A stretch of 64,000 nt of DNA from Bacilli bacterium (GCA_017477255.1 JAFUXB010000004.1:93590-157589); one strand, 5' to 3'; counted from the stretch's first letter, positions 1 to 9,188 are shown. A program made the numbers and translations. The notes: a model not told the origin generated them from the letters alone.

Positions 1-9
1 TTATTGTGA

Positions 10-102
10 ATTCTTAAAATAAATTCCTGATAATGAATAAACCTAGAATTTATCATGCAAAATTCTTAAATTTTTATTTTAAATGGAATTTGAATTGAGA
101 AT
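10..102 (+). repeat. Dispersed repeat, copy A (~90 bp)
   Basis: This stretch matches 30463-30557 on the same strand with substitutions and small gaps. Shared blocks include TAAAATAAATTCCTGATAAT near the left and GGAATTTGAATTGAGAAT at the right. It lies before hypB and has no open frame of note. Its nature (old mobile-element end or structured intergenic repeat) is unknown. Confidence 0.6.
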
Positions 103-133
103 CCATGCTTAAAATAATTAATTATTTTAGTAG

Positions 134-162
134 TTTAAAACGCTTTACTAATTTTATATAAT
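134..162 (+). promoter_or_regulatory. Putative promoter of the hypB operon
   Basis: A perfect TATAAT at 157-162 has a weak -35 (TTTAAA, 134-139) 17 bp upstream. The predicted transcript start falls within a few bases of the hypB ATG at 171 and no Shine-Dalgarno is visible, so the mRNA may be leaderless. Confidence 0.45.
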
Positions 163-170
163 ATCAGTAA

Positions 171-842
171 ATGGAAAGTGTCCGTACAATTTTATTACAT
201 CGTTCAGCTTATGCTGATAATGATCTTGAAGCAGATGCTTTAAGAAGTTATCTTAAAGAAAAAGGAGTATTTGTTGTTAATTTAATGTCTTCACCAGGAG
301 CAGGAAAAACAACAACCTTAACGGCTTTAATTAATAATCTTAAAGATAAAGTTAGAATTGGTGTAATGGAAGCAGATATTGATAGCGATGTTGATGCTAT
401 TAATATTGCTAAAAAAACTGGAGTTAAATCTATTCAACTTCATACAGGAGGCATGTGCCATTTAGATGCTGGAATGACTAAAACTGGTCTAGATGAAATA
501 AATATTGATGATTTAGACTTAGTTTTCTTAGAAAATGTTGGAAATTTAGTGTGTCCTGCTGAATTTGATACAGGTGCAACACTTGATATTATGATATTAA
601 GTATTCCAGAAGGTGATGATAAACCACTTAAATACCCATTAGTATTTGAAAAAAGTGATTTAGTAATCATAAATAAAATTGATGCATTATCATATTTTAA
701 TTTCGATATGGAAAAATGTATTAATTCAATTAAAAAAAGAAATAAGGATGCAACAATTATTCCTATAAGTGCAAAAACAGGTGAAGGAATCGATAAAGTT
801 GCTGATTATTTTATACAAAGACTTAAATTTTACAAGGAGTAA
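171..842 (+). CDS. hypB: HypB-type nickel/hydrogenase maturation GTPase
   Basis: SIMIBI-class GTPase of 223 residues that, in the family, helps HypA insert nickel into [NiFe]-hydrogenase or urease. Visible: P-loop SSPGAGKTTTL (about residues 40-50), MEADIDSDVDA, the metal-site loop HTGGMCHLDAGM, FLENVGNLVCPAEFD and the guanine motif NKID. The N-terminal tail is short and lacks the His-rich nickel store of some homologues. No Shine-Dalgarno precedes the ATG; a TATAAT 9 bases upstream suggests a leaderless message. It sits 6 bases before the large oxidoreductase gene, with hypA beyond, so the three form an operon. No other hyp genes or [NiFe] subunits are in the window. Confidence 0.92.
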   Translation: MESVRTILLHRSAYADNDLEADALRSYLKEKGVFVVNLMSSPGAGKTTTLTALINNLKDKVRIGVMEADIDSDVDAINIAKKTGVKSIQLHTGGMCHLDAGMTKTGLDEINIDDLDLVFLENVGNLVCPAEFDTGATLDIMILSIPEGDDKPLKYPLVFEKSDLVIINKIDALSYFNFDMEKCINSIKKRNKDATIIPISAKTGEGIDKVADYFIQRLKFYKE

Positions 843-848
843 GCCGTT

Positions 849-3743
849 ATGTCAGAACAAAATGAAAAAGTAATCTCCAAATATCAAGGTGAAAAAGATT
901 ACGAATATGAAAAGGAATATAGAAAGTTAGCTAAAAAGATAACTGACGTAGTTCCTCACAAACTAGCAGGAGTTAAAACTACTGATCCAGAATATTGGGG
1001 ATTAAGAGAAGTTTTAAAGATTGAACATGTTAGAATTCTTAATAAAATGAAATTAAGAAAATTCTACTCATTTGAAGAACTTCTTAAAATGAATAAAGAA
1101 TATAATCCTGTTGAATTCCAAAAATTACTCGATGAAATGTCAGTTATTGGATTTATTGAATATGATTATGGTGATAATTATGCTTGGGAAGAACCAATAA
1201 AAGACGCACCAAAAATTAAAAGATATCGTTTAACATTCTTTGTTCCAGGTTCTGCAGAACTTATGAATTCTACTGTAGCTAGAATTGAAAAGAATCCTCC
1301 AGTAGCATCTTTCTTTGAAAGAATGACATTTATCCCACTTGCAGGAATTACTCAAATGATTCCACCTGGTGGTGATGGCGTTGGTATGCACGTTATTCCT
1401 GTTGAAAAAGCAATTGCACAAAACCAAGAAGCAATCGATGTTGAAAAGATTTCTCACTGGATGAAGAAATATGATGGACATATTGCTGCTGGTATTTGTT
1501 CATGTAGAGCATCAAGAGCTGTCTTAGGTGATGGATGTATTGATGATGTTGATGATTGGTGTATTCAATTTGGTGATATGGCAGATTATGCTGTTGAAAC
1601 TGGTCGTGCACACTATATTACTAAAGAAAGAGCACTCGAAATATTTGAACAATCAGAAAAGAATGGATTTGTTCACCAAATTACTAATATTGATGGTGAA
1701 AATAAAATCTTTGATATTTGTAACTGTGATGTAAAGATTTGTAACGCATTAAGAACTTCAATGTTATTTAATACTCCAAATCTTTCAAGAAGTAGCTACA
1801 CTGCTAATGTTACAAAAGATAAATGTGTTGCTTGTGGTCAATGTGTTGAAAATTGTCCAGCAGGTGCTGTTAAACTTGGTCAAAAATTATGTAAAGCTGA
1901 TGGAAAAGAAGCTACATATCCAAGTCAACCACTCCCAGATAAGATCAAATGGGGAAAATATGCTTGGGATGAAAATTATAGAGATACAGCAAGAAGACAT
2001 GATACTTATCCTTCAGGAACTGCACCATGTAAAGTTGCTTGTCCAGCACACGTCCCAGTTCAAGGTTATTTAAAACTTGCTAAAGAAGGAAAATATGAAG
2101 AAGCTTTAGCATTAATTAAAACTCAAAACCCATTCCCAGCAGTTTGTGGTAGAGTTTGTAATAAACGCTGTGAAGATGCTTGTACTAGAGGAAAAATTGA
2201 TGCTCCAGTTAGCATTGATGCAGTTAAAAAATTCGTTGCAGATTTAGATTTAAGAAGTGAAAAACCATATGTACCAGAAAAAATTATTGCTAATACACAT
2301 GGTGAATTTGAAGAAAAGATCGCTATTATTGGTGCAGGTCCAGCAGGACTTAGTGCAGCTTATTATTTAGGTGTAATGGGCTTTAGACCAGTAGTATTTG
2401 AAAAGAATGAAAAAGCTGGTGGTATGCTTACTTATGGTATTCCATCATATAAACTTGAAAAAGATGTTATTGAAAAAGAAATCGATGTAATCAAAGCTTT
2501 AGGCGTTGAAATTAAAACCGGCGTTGAAGTTGGTAAAGATATTACAATCGAAGAACTTAAAAAACAAGGATTCAAAGCTTTCTATATTGCAATTGGTTGC
2601 CAAGGTGGAAGAAGACCAGGTGTTGCTAATGATGAAGCAAAAGGAACTGATATTGCAGTAGATTATTTAAGAAATGCTTTAAGTGAAAAGAAAGAATTCA
2701 AAGGCGAAGTTGTTGTTGTCGGTGGTGGTAACGTTGCTGTTGACTGTGCAAGAACTGCTCATAGACTTGGTGCTAAGAAAGTCTCAATGGTCTGCTTAGA
2801 AGATAGAGATCATATGCCAGCATCAAATGAAGAAGTTAGAGAAACTCTTGAAGAAAATATTGAAATCGTCAATTGTTATGGACCAAAAGAACTCAAAGTT
2901 AATGCCAAAGGCGAAGTTACAAGTATCGTATTTAAAAAATGTACTGCAACTTTAGATGCTGAAGGTAAATTTAATCCTCAATATGATGAAAATGAAACTA
3001 TTGAACTCGAAGCAGGAAAAGTTATATTCGCTATTGGACAAACTATTGTCTGGGGTGACTTATTAAAAGGAACAAAAGTTACATTCTGGCATGGAAATTA
3101 TCCAATCGCTGATAAGATGACTTATCAAACTGCTGATGAAGATATCTTCGTTGGTGGTGATGTTTATAGCGGTCCAAAATTTGTTATTGATGCAATTGCA
3201 GCAGGACATCAAGTTGCTGATGCATTAGCAAGACACGTTAGACCAAACGCTCACCCAACTATCGCATTTAACCAAAGAGGATTTGTACAATTAAATAAAG
3301 ATGATATCACTCTTCCAGGTTATGATGATGCAGGTAGACAAGAAGAAGGAATGGATGAAAGTGTTGATTATAAGAATTCATTTAAAGATGCTCACAAGAC
3401 TTTAACTGAAGAACAAGTCCGCATTGAAACAAGTCGTTGCTTATCTTGTGGTGCTGCATTTGTTGATCCACATAAATGTATCGGTTGTGGTATCTGTACT
3501 ACAAAATGTCATTTCGATGCAATCCATTTAGTTAGAGACCATCCAGAAATGTCAAATATGAGAGTTGCTGAAAAGAAAGTCGGCGGACTCGCAGGATATG
3601 CCTTAAAACGTGCTGTTAAGATTGTTGCTCATTCAGGTAGTAAAGAAGCTCGTGAAATGGCTAAAAAACGTAAAGCTTATAAAAAAGCAAACAAAGAATT
3701 TAATAAAACTCATCCAAATACAGGTAATTCAATAGATGCATGA
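849..3743 (+). CDS. Multidomain Fe-S/FAD NAD(P)-dependent oxidoreductase (GltD-like with ferredoxin domains)
   Basis: A 964-residue electron-transfer flavoprotein. The first ~320 residues are a Cys-containing region I cannot name. A ferredoxin motif CVACGQCVENCP lies near 325-337, then a Fer4_20 (dihydropyrimidine dehydrogenase domain II-like) region with CKVACPAHVPV and CGRVCNKRCEDAC (about 393-470). The FAD fold starts at IIGAGPAGLSAAYY (~494) and the NAD(P) fold at VVVVGGGNVAVDCA (~621). A C-terminal ferredoxin holds CLSCG and CIGCGICTTKC (~864-890). This architecture is that of glutamate-synthase-small-subunit-like proteins which move electrons between NAD(P)H and ferredoxin partners. AAGGAGT precedes the ATG, 6 bases after hypB. 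The end overlaps hypA by 8 bases. Its partner could be the [FeFe]-hydrogenase at 41.4 kb (inference). Confidence 0.85.
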   Translation: MSEQNEKVISKYQGEKDYEYEKEYRKLAKKITDVVPHKLAGVKTTDPEYWGLREVLKIEHVRILNKMKLRKFYSFEELLKMNKEYNPVEFQKLLDEMSVIGFIEYDYGDNYAWEEPIKDAPKIKRYRLTFFVPGSAELMNSTVARIEKNPPVASFFERMTFIPLAGITQMIPPGGDGVGMHVIPVEKAIAQNQEAIDVEKISHWMKKYDGHIAAGICSCRASRAVLGDGCIDDVDDWCIQFGDMADYAVETGRAHYITKERALEIFEQSEKNGFVHQITNIDGENKIFDICNCDVKICNALRTSMLFNTPNLSRSSYTANVTKDKCVACGQCVENCPAGAVKLGQKLCKADGKEATYPSQPLPDKIKWGKYAWDENYRDTARRHDTYPSGTAPCKVACPAHVPVQGYLKLAKEGKYEEALALIKTQNPFPAVCGRVCNKRCEDACTRGKIDAPVSIDAVKKFVADLDLRSEKPYVPEKIIANTHGEFEEKIAIIGAGPAGLSAAYYLGVMGFRPVVFEKNEKAGGMLTYGIPSYKLEKDVIEKEIDVIKALGVEIKTGVEVGKDITIEELKKQGFKAFYIAIGCQGGRRPGVANDEAKGTDIAVDYLRNALSEKKEFKGEVVVVGGGNVAVDCARTAHRLGAKKVSMVCLEDRDHMPASNEEVRETLEENIEIVNCYGPKELKVNAKGEVTSIVFKKCTATLDAEGKFNPQYDENETIELEAGKVIFAIGQTIVWGDLLKGTKVTFWHGNYPIADKMTYQTADEDIFVGGDVYSGPKFVIDAIAAGHQVADALARHVRPNAHPTIAFNQRGFVQLNKDDITLPGYDDAGRQEEGMDESVDYKNSFKDAHKTLTEEQVRIETSRCLSCGAAFVDPHKCIGCGICTTKCHFDAIHLVRDHPEMSNMRVAEKKVGGLAGYALKRAVKIVAHSGSKEAREMAKKRKAYKKANKEFNKTHPNTGNSIDA

Positions 3744-4080
3744 GTTAGGAATAGTTGTTCACGTCATTAAACAAATTGAACAACTTGCTAAAGAAAATAA
3801 TGTTAAAGAAGTTTGTGAACTTACTCTAGAAGTTGGTGAAGTAAGTGGTGTTGTAAAAGAATATTTTGTTGATGCATTTGAATGGTCAAAAAAGAAAACA
3901 GAATATATGAAAAACACCAAACTCAATCTAATCTTTATTGAAGCTATCTCTTATTGTGAAGATTGTAAAGAAACTTATAAGACAACTGCATATGGAAAAG
4001 AATGTCCAAAATGTGGTGGTGGAAATACATATCTTGTAAGTGGTAGAGATGTAATGATCAAAGAGGTAAAAGTAATATAG
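3736..4080 (+). CDS. hypA: HypA nickel/zinc metallochaperone
   Basis: 114 residues, the usual length. The nickel-binding N terminus MHE is intact, and the zinc site has two CxxC pairs (C74/C77 and C90/C93). It delivers nickel together with HypB in hydrogenase or urease maturation. The start overlaps the preceding gene by 8 bases, indicating translational coupling, and a strong terminator follows at once. hypA and hypB here bracket an oxidoreductase rather than [NiFe] genes, so the client enzyme is unclear. Confidence 0.92.
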   Translation: MHELGIVVHVIKQIEQLAKENNVKEVCELTLEVGEVSGVVKEYFVDAFEWSKKKTEYMKNTKLNLIFIEAISYCEDCKETYKTTAYGKECPKCGGGNTYLVSGRDVMIKEVKVI

Positions 4081-4102
4081 GTAGCTAAAAAGCTACCTTT
4101 TT
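4079..4102 (+). terminator. Rho-independent terminator of the hypB-hypA operon
   Basis: An 8-bp perfect stem AGGTAGCT / AGCTACCT with an AAAA loop is followed by a T run. It begins in the hypA stop codon. Confidence 0.9.
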
Positions 4103-4104
4103 AC

Positions 4105-4134
4105 TTCAAAAACCCTTCAGAACTCAACTATTTT
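4105..4134 (-). repeat. Short dispersed intergenic repeat (GAGTTCTGCAGGG family)
   Basis: Reverse-orientation copy reading AACCCTTCAGAACTCAACTA on the plus strand, just after the hypA terminator. See the finding on this family for all copies. Confidence 0.6.
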
Positions 4135-4145
4135 ATATAAATTAG

Positions 4146-4162
4146 TATTAGTTTAACTAATA
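4146..4162. promoter_or_regulatory. 7-bp inverted repeat upstream of the tocopherol-cyclase-like gene
   Basis: TATTAGT-TTA-ACTAATA is a perfect inverted repeat ending 16 bases before the ATG at 4179. It could be an operator; the binding protein is unknown. Confidence 0.35.
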
Positions 4163-4178
4163 TTTACGAGGCAAAAAT

Positions 4179-5324
4179 ATGTTTAATAAGCATGATATTA
4201 GTAGAGATGAATGTCAACTTTATGAAAAACAAGCAAAACTGGGTTATGACTGGTGGCGGCATTCATTTACTGGAACAAATATAAAAACAAAAGAAAGAAA
4301 ATCATTCTTTATTGAATTTTTCTTGTGTAATCCTAGTAGTGGAAAAGAATATCCAATACTTGGTCAACTTGATGAAAATAAAGCAAATAAAATTAAACCA
4401 TCATACTTAATGATTAAAGCTGGTGCATGGGGAAAAAACGCAAAACAACTTCATAAATTTTTTGGTTGGAAAGAGATAGAAGTTAAATATAAAAAACCTT
4501 TTTATATTAAAGCAGATGGCTTTTTCTTAGACGAGCTTTCAACGATTGGGTCGATTAAAATTGACGCGGAAGAAATTAAAAAACATCCTGAATATATGTG
4601 CCAAAGCGGAGAGATGTCTTGGAATTTAAAGATAAAAAAAGATATAGCTTTTAATGTTGGTTATGGTGCTGGGAAACTATTTAGAAAGATGCAACTTTTT
4701 GAAATGTTTTGGCATGCTGAAGGAATGAAATCTTATTTTGAAGGAACTGTTACAATTGATGGCGAAGAATATGAAATTAAAAATGAAGATTCTTATGGTT
4801 ATGCAGATAAAAACTGGGGAAAAGATTTTACTTCACCTTGGGTTTGGTTATCTTCAAATAATTTAACTAGTTTAAATACAGGTAAAAAACTTGAAAATAG
4901 TGCATTTGATATTGGTGGTGGATGCCCAAAAATTGGAAAAATAGCTTTAAACCGCAAGCTTTTAAGTGCATTTTACTATGAAGGAAAGTGTTATGAATTT
5001 AATTTTTCTAAGTTTTTGCATAATGTAAAAACTACATTTGATTGTCATGAAACTGAAGATGAAATTATTTGGCATGTTGAACAAAAAACATGGTCAAATA
5101 AAATGATTACTGATATCAAATGTAAAAAAGAAGACATGCTTTTAATTAATTATGAAGCTCCTAACGGATCAAGACTTCACAGAAGATTATGGAATGGTGG
5201 TAATGGAGTAGGAACCATTAAACTTTACCATAATAAAAAATTAATTGATGAAATATATTGTGAAAATGTTGGATGTGAATTTGGACAATATAATACTCTT
5301 AAAAAAAGACATCCAGTAAGATAA
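4179..5324 (+). CDS. Tocopherol cyclase-family protein
   Basis: 381 residues resembling the bacterial branch of the tocopherol cyclase (PF14249-type) family. Supporting blocks are YDWWRHSFTGTN at the N terminus, FWHAEGMKSYFEG near 185, and SYGYADKNWGKDFTSPWVWL around 206-225. Plant members cyclise phytyl quinols; the substrate of bacterial ones is not established and this host is unlikely to make tocopherol, so a lipid or lipocalin-like role is only inference. No signal peptide is seen, so it is probably cytoplasmic. The spacing upstream (ACGAGG about 8 bases before the ATG) is acceptable for ribosome binding. It stands alone between the hypA terminator and an inverted repeat. Confidence 0.7.
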   Translation: MFNKHDISRDECQLYEKQAKLGYDWWRHSFTGTNIKTKERKSFFIEFFLCNPSSGKEYPILGQLDENKANKIKPSYLMIKAGAWGKNAKQLHKFFGWKEIEVKYKKPFYIKADGFFLDELSTIGSIKIDAEEIKKHPEYMCQSGEMSWNLKIKKDIAFNVGYGAGKLFRKMQLFEMFWHAEGMKSYFEGTVTIDGEEYEIKNEDSYGYADKNWGKDFTSPWVWLSSNNLTSLNTGKKLENSAFDIGGGCPKIGKIALNRKLLSAFYYEGKCYEFNFSKFLHNVKTTFDCHETEDEIIWHVEQKTWSNKMITDIKCKKEDMLLINYEAPNGSRLHRRLWNGGNGVGTIKLYHNKKLIDEIYCENVGCEFGQYNTLKKRHPVR

Positions 5325-5337
5325 TAAAAGTGAAAGT

Positions 5338-5361
5338 TTAATTATAAAAAATTATAATTAA
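5338..5361. promoter_or_regulatory. 10-bp perfect inverted repeat
   Basis: TTAATTATAA-AAAA-TTATAATTAA lies between two same-strand genes, 12 bases before the next ATG. It is too AT-rich to be a strong terminator and may be an operator or a promoter-containing palindrome. Confidence 0.35.
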
Positions 5362-5372
5362 TTGGTATTACT

Positions 5373-6563
5373 ATGGCAAAGAATAAAAAGATGACAAAAG
5401 CACAAAAAATATGGACAGCAGTAGGGCTTAGTGCAGTTATTGGAGTTTTTAAAGCTGTTGGATTGGTTTTAAGTTATGTTGTTTATATTATTGGTTCATA
5501 TAATAGAATTGGTAGTATTGAACTTACTCCTGATGGAAATGCTCAACACGAAAAAGTGTCGATTGGATCTAATTATAAGGCTATAACTTATAACATTGGT
5601 TTTGGTGCTTATTCACAAGATTATACTTTCTTTATGGATGATGGATATGATGATGAAGGTAATTTAATTACTGGGTATTATTCAAAAGGTCGTTCTAAAG
5701 ATGAAATTTTATATAACATAAATGGATCGAGTAATATAGTTAAAAATGAAGATTCAGATTTTGTTTTACTCCAAGAAGTAGATGTTCATTCAACTAGATC
5801 TTATTACGTTGATGAAGACAAAATTTATAGAGGTAAATTGAATGAAGGTTATATGCATTCATTTGCTAAAAACTTCCATACTGCATTTTTACCATATCCT
5901 TTATATGATATGCATGGTTCAGTTCAATCTGGTTTATCAACTTATTCAAAATATAAAATTACACATAGTGAAAGAAAAGAATATACAGTTGCTACTGATT
6001 TTTCAAAATTCTTTGATTTAGATAGATGTTTCCAGGTTAATAAAATTGAAGTAGACAATGGAAAAATCTTATATCTGGTAAATAACCACATGTCAGCTTA
6101 TGATGAAGGTGGAAAAATTAGAAAGATTCAAATGGAAGAGTTAAATGCTTTCTTAAATAAAGTTAAAGAAGAAGGTAATTATTGTATTGTTAGTGGAGAT
6201 TTTAATCATGATTTATTGGTTAATAATCCAAAATTTGATTATAATGATTCAACAAATAGACCATTTGGAATGACAAAAAAGAAACCAGATTGGTTATCTT
6301 ATTTATTTGATGAAAATCATAATTCACCAATCACTTCAGGCTTTACTGTTTATGGTAGCGATAATAATCCAACTTGTAGAAATAACAATATAACTTGGAT
6401 TGAAGGTGAAACGTTTGTAGCTTCAGTTGATGGATTTATAGTTTCTGATAATATTGAAGTTACATCAATTAAAACAATTAGAACAATAAATCCTAAGACA
6501 AATATTGAAGGTTTTGCTTATAGTGATCATGAACCTGTATCACTTGAATTTAAATTAAAATAA
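5373..6563 (+). CDS. Endonuclease/exonuclease/phosphatase-fold protein, membrane-anchored
   Basis: 396 residues. One hydrophobic segment (about 14-40) anchors it, with the catalytic domain probably outside. The EEP fold motifs are in order: YNIGFG, LLQEVD (metal Glu), NNHMSAYD (His), SGDFNHD (Asp/Asn), and the terminal SDHEP (Asp-His pair). The family includes DNase I, sphingomyelinases and inositol phosphatases, so the substrate cannot be chosen from sequence. A membrane anchor argues for extracellular nucleic acid or phospholipid. Start context is weak (GGT 8 bases upstream). Confidence 0.82.
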   Translation: MAKNKKMTKAQKIWTAVGLSAVIGVFKAVGLVLSYVVYIIGSYNRIGSIELTPDGNAQHEKVSIGSNYKAITYNIGFGAYSQDYTFFMDDGYDDEGNLITGYYSKGRSKDEILYNINGSSNIVKNEDSDFVLLQEVDVHSTRSYYVDEDKIYRGKLNEGYMHSFAKNFHTAFLPYPLYDMHGSVQSGLSTYSKYKITHSERKEYTVATDFSKFFDLDRCFQVNKIEVDNGKILYLVNNHMSAYDEGGKIRKIQMEELNAFLNKVKEEGNYCIVSGDFNHDLLVNNPKFDYNDSTNRPFGMTKKKPDWLSYLFDENHNSPITSGFTVYGSDNNPTCRNNNITWIEGETFVASVDGFIVSDNIEVTSIKTIRTINPKTNIEGFAYSDHEPVSLEFKLK

Positions 6564-6565
6564 AG

Positions 6566-6630
6566 AAAAATACTTGAGTTCTGCAAGGTTTTTGAAAAAA
6601 TATCGTAGATTTGCATGGTTTTCTAAAATA
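6566..6630 (+). repeat. Two adjacent copies of the short dispersed repeat
   Basis: The first copy at 6566-6598 contains TTGAGTTCTGCAAGGTTTTT. A decayed second copy at 6602-6630 contains GTAGATTTGCATGGTTTTCT. They follow the EEP gene directly. Confidence 0.6.
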
Positions 6631-6691
6631 GATTCTTATTGGAAATTATTAATAAATTATTAAATGAATTATAATATTCAAGGAGAGCGTT

Positions 6692-7813
6692 ATGTATAAA
6701 ATTATCGAAGTTAAATCTAAAAAAGACATTAATAGATTTGTAAAATTTCAAATAGATTTATATGAGGGAAATAAATATTTTGTTCCAGCTTTAAATAGTG
6801 ATGAGAAGAAAATATTTAAAAAGAATTATGTTTATAACAATACATGTAAAACAGTTTTTTATTTATGTGTAGATGAAAATAATAAAGTTGTAGGAAGAAT
6901 TGAAGGAATTATTCAACTTGCAGCAAATGAAAAATGGAAACAAAAAAGAGTTAGATTTACAAGGTTTGATGCAATAGATAATCAAGAAGTTGCTAATCTT
7001 TTATTAGATTCTGTTGCTAAATGGGGAAAAGAACAAGGAATGGATGAACTTGTTGGTCCTTTAGGATATAGCGACTTAGAAAGAGAAGGTTTACTTATTG
7101 AAGGTTTTGATAAATTCCAAACTTATGAAGAACAATATAATTTTGATTATTATCAAAGGCTTTTAGAAAATTATGGACTAGAAAAAGATGTTGATTGGCT
7201 TGAATATAAAATTTTCCCACCAAAAGAAAAAGATGAAAGATTAATAAAAGCTAGTGAAATGGCTAAAAAACGCTATAAATTAAGAGCTTATTCTCCAAAA
7301 AGTGTCAGTAAATTTATTAAAGAATATAAAGAGCAATTCTTTGAAATAATTGATATTACATATAATAAGATTTATGGAACTGTTCCGTTTACAAAAGAAA
7401 TGATGGATTCGAGCATTTCTAACTTTAATTTAATCTTAAGACCTCAAGATATCATGGTAGTTTTAACAGAGGACAATAAAGTTGTAGGATTTGCTTTAGT
7501 ATTTCCTTCACTTTCAAAAGTAATTACTAAATATAAAGGAAAAATCACACCTAGATTTTTAATTGATTTCTTTAAAAATAAAAAGAAACCTAACGTCATT
7601 GACTTAGGTTTAATTGGTGTTTTACCAGAATATACAATGAAAGGTGTCGCAGGTATTATCGTAACACATTTCTATGATCATTTATGCAATAATGGCATTG
7701 ATTATATGGAAACTAATTTAATGCTCGAAAATAACAATAACATCCTCGGATTTATGAGTAATTTTGAAAGAGAATTTACAAAAAGAAGAAGATGCTTTGT
7801 TAAAAAGATTTAA
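6692..7813 (+). CDS. GNAT-family N-acetyltransferase-like protein
   Basis: 373 residues, longer than a single GNAT domain. The opening (VKSKKDINRFVKFQIDLY, then YFVPAL) and VVGRIEGII around 65-75 are typical of an uncharacterised GNAT-like family of about 370 residues. A second half with VVGFALVFPSL (about 263-273) and GVAGIIVTHFYD (about 316-327) resembles another acetyl-CoA-binding fold, so it may be a tandem GNAT. Substrate unknown. AAGGAG lies 8 bases before the ATG. Convergent with acpP, which ends 14 bases downstream. Confidence 0.7.
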   Translation: MYKIIEVKSKKDINRFVKFQIDLYEGNKYFVPALNSDEKKIFKKNYVYNNTCKTVFYLCVDENNKVVGRIEGIIQLAANEKWKQKRVRFTRFDAIDNQEVANLLLDSVAKWGKEQGMDELVGPLGYSDLEREGLLIEGFDKFQTYEEQYNFDYYQRLLENYGLEKDVDWLEYKIFPPKEKDERLIKASEMAKKRYKLRAYSPKSVSKFIKEYKEQFFEIIDITYNKIYGTVPFTKEMMDSSISNFNLILRPQDIMVVLTEDNKVVGFALVFPSLSKVITKYKGKITPRFLIDFFKNKKKPNVIDLGLIGVLPEYTMKGVAGIIVTHFYDHLCNNGIDYMETNLMLENNNNILGFMSNFEREFTKRRRCFVKKI

Positions 7814-7827
7814 ATATCCAAATAATT

Positions 7828-8055
7828 TTATTTAGTAGCGTGTTCGTTTAAATAATTTAATACGTCTTTAACTGTTTTAAAAACGACTAAATCATCAAAA
7901 GTGATGCCAAATTCATCTTCAATTGACATTGACATCATTAACATAGCAATACTGTCCATTCCTAAATCTTCAACAAGCAAAGAATCTTCAGTAACTTTGC
8001 TAACATCTAAATTTGGTACATTTTCTTTAATAATTTTTAATAATCTTTCGTACAT
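7828..8055 (-). CDS. acpP: Acyl carrier protein
   Basis: 75 residues, the canonical ACP length. The phosphopantetheine site is DLGMDS with Ser35. It carries acyl chains in fatty-acid and phospholipid synthesis. It lies 13 bases after plsX in the same operon, the common Firmicute pairing. AAGGAG precedes the ATG. Confidence 0.93.
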   Translation of the reverse strand: MYERLLKIIKENVPNLDVSKVTEDSLLVEDLGMDSIAMLMMSMSIEDEFGITFDDLVVFKTVKDVLNYLNEHATK

Positions 8056-8068
8056 AATTTCTCCTTAA

Positions 8069-9037
8069 TTAATTTTCATAAAAAGTTTTATTTTCAGTGA
8101 TATTTAACAATATATGAGCAGCACTTAAAATTGCATCTGGACCACTAGATCCTCTACATTTTAAGCAATATTTTTTAGCACCTAAAAGTATGCCTGCACC
8201 CAATGATTCAAAATTATAAATTGACATTAAATGTCCAACAATTTGTTTAGAAACCGCCTCGTTCCCGGTTATTTTTCCAAATTTCATAATTTCCATAATG
8301 AAATTTTTAGCTGATCCTTCAGTAATTTTTAATAACTGATTTCCAACAAATCCATCAGCAACTAAGACATCGCAGTTATAATTTAATGCATTGCTTCCTT
8401 CAACATTTCCAACAAAATTAATACCTTCTTCATGAGCTAATAATTTGTGGGTTTCTTTAATTAATGCATTACCTTTTGTAGGTTCTGTACCATTTGAAAG
8501 AAGTGCAACTCTTGGACTTTCAACTTTATAAAGTTTTCTCATAAAGTCAGTTCCTAAATGAGCAAATTCAATTAGTTGTTCAGAACCACAATCAATAGAA
8601 GCACCAGTATCAACTAAACAAGTGAATTTACCTTGAACAGTTGTAGGTAAAATTGCTGCTAAAGCAGGTCTTGTTCTTTTTTCATTTAATAAATATCTTA
8701 AAGAACCAGCAAGTAAAGCACCAGTATTTCCAGCACAAATTAATCCGATTACTTCATCGTTATTTGCACATTCTGCTAATGCTTTAAAAATAGATGCATC
8801 TCTTTTTTTAAATAAAGCTTCTTTAATATTATCTAAATTAGTAATAGTATCATTTGCTTCAATTATTCTTATTCTATCTTTTGGAAAGTCATAACTAGAA
8901 ATTAATTCTTCTTGACCTACAATAATTAACTTAACGTTTTGAAATTTTTCAAGTACTAGTTTGCAGCCTTCTAAAATTGCTGTTGGCCCTTTGTCGCTTC
9001 CTAAAGTGTCAATAACAATGGTATATGATTTTTCCAT
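8069..9037 (-). CDS. plsX: Phosphate acyltransferase PlsX
   Basis: 322 residues. PlsX converts acyl-ACP to acyl-phosphate, the donor for PlsY in phosphatidic acid synthesis, as a peripheral membrane enzyme. Family blocks: DTLGSDKGPTAILEG at the start, ICAGNTGALLAGSLR, LVDTGASIDC, and ADGFVGNQLLKITEG. The last normally precedes the membrane-binding helices. A GAGGGAGA ribosome site precedes the ATG and a clean promoter lies upstream. It is the first gene of plsX-acpP. No FapR operator was recognised. Confidence 0.93.
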   Translation of the reverse strand: MEKSYTIVIDTLGSDKGPTAILEGCKLVLEKFQNVKLIIVGQEELISSYDFPKDRIRIIEANDTITNLDNIKEALFKKRDASIFKALAECANNDEVIGLICAGNTGALLAGSLRYLLNEKRTRPALAAILPTTVQGKFTCLVDTGASIDCGSEQLIEFAHLGTDFMRKLYKVESPRVALLSNGTEPTKGNALIKETHKLLAHEEGINFVGNVEGSNALNYNCDVLVADGFVGNQLLKITEGSAKNFIMEIMKFGKITGNEAVSKQIVGHLMSIYNFESLGAGILLGAKKYCLKCRGSSGPDAILSAAHILLNITENKTFYEN

Positions 9038-9068
9038 TTTTAATCTCCCTCTTTATTTGACCACTATA

Positions 9069-9097
9069 ATTATATATAAAAGAAAGAATAGGTGCAA
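9069..9097 (-). promoter_or_regulatory. Promoter of plsX-acpP
   Basis: On the minus strand a TTGCAC -35 and TATAAT -10 are separated by 17 bp, a near-consensus vegetative promoter about 30 bases ahead of plsX. Confidence 0.75.
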
Positions 9098-9154
9098 ACT
9101 TATAAGGGTTTTATAACTAATATTTGAAATTAATTTGCGAAATTTGAATTTTTA

Positions 9155-9188
9155 AAAAATAATTTAGATTTGCAGGGTTTTTGATAAA
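9155..9188 (+). repeat. Short dispersed repeat copy
   Basis: Contains AGATTTGCAGGGTTTTTGAT in the divergent intergenic region between plsX and the XRE-family gene. Confidence 0.55.
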
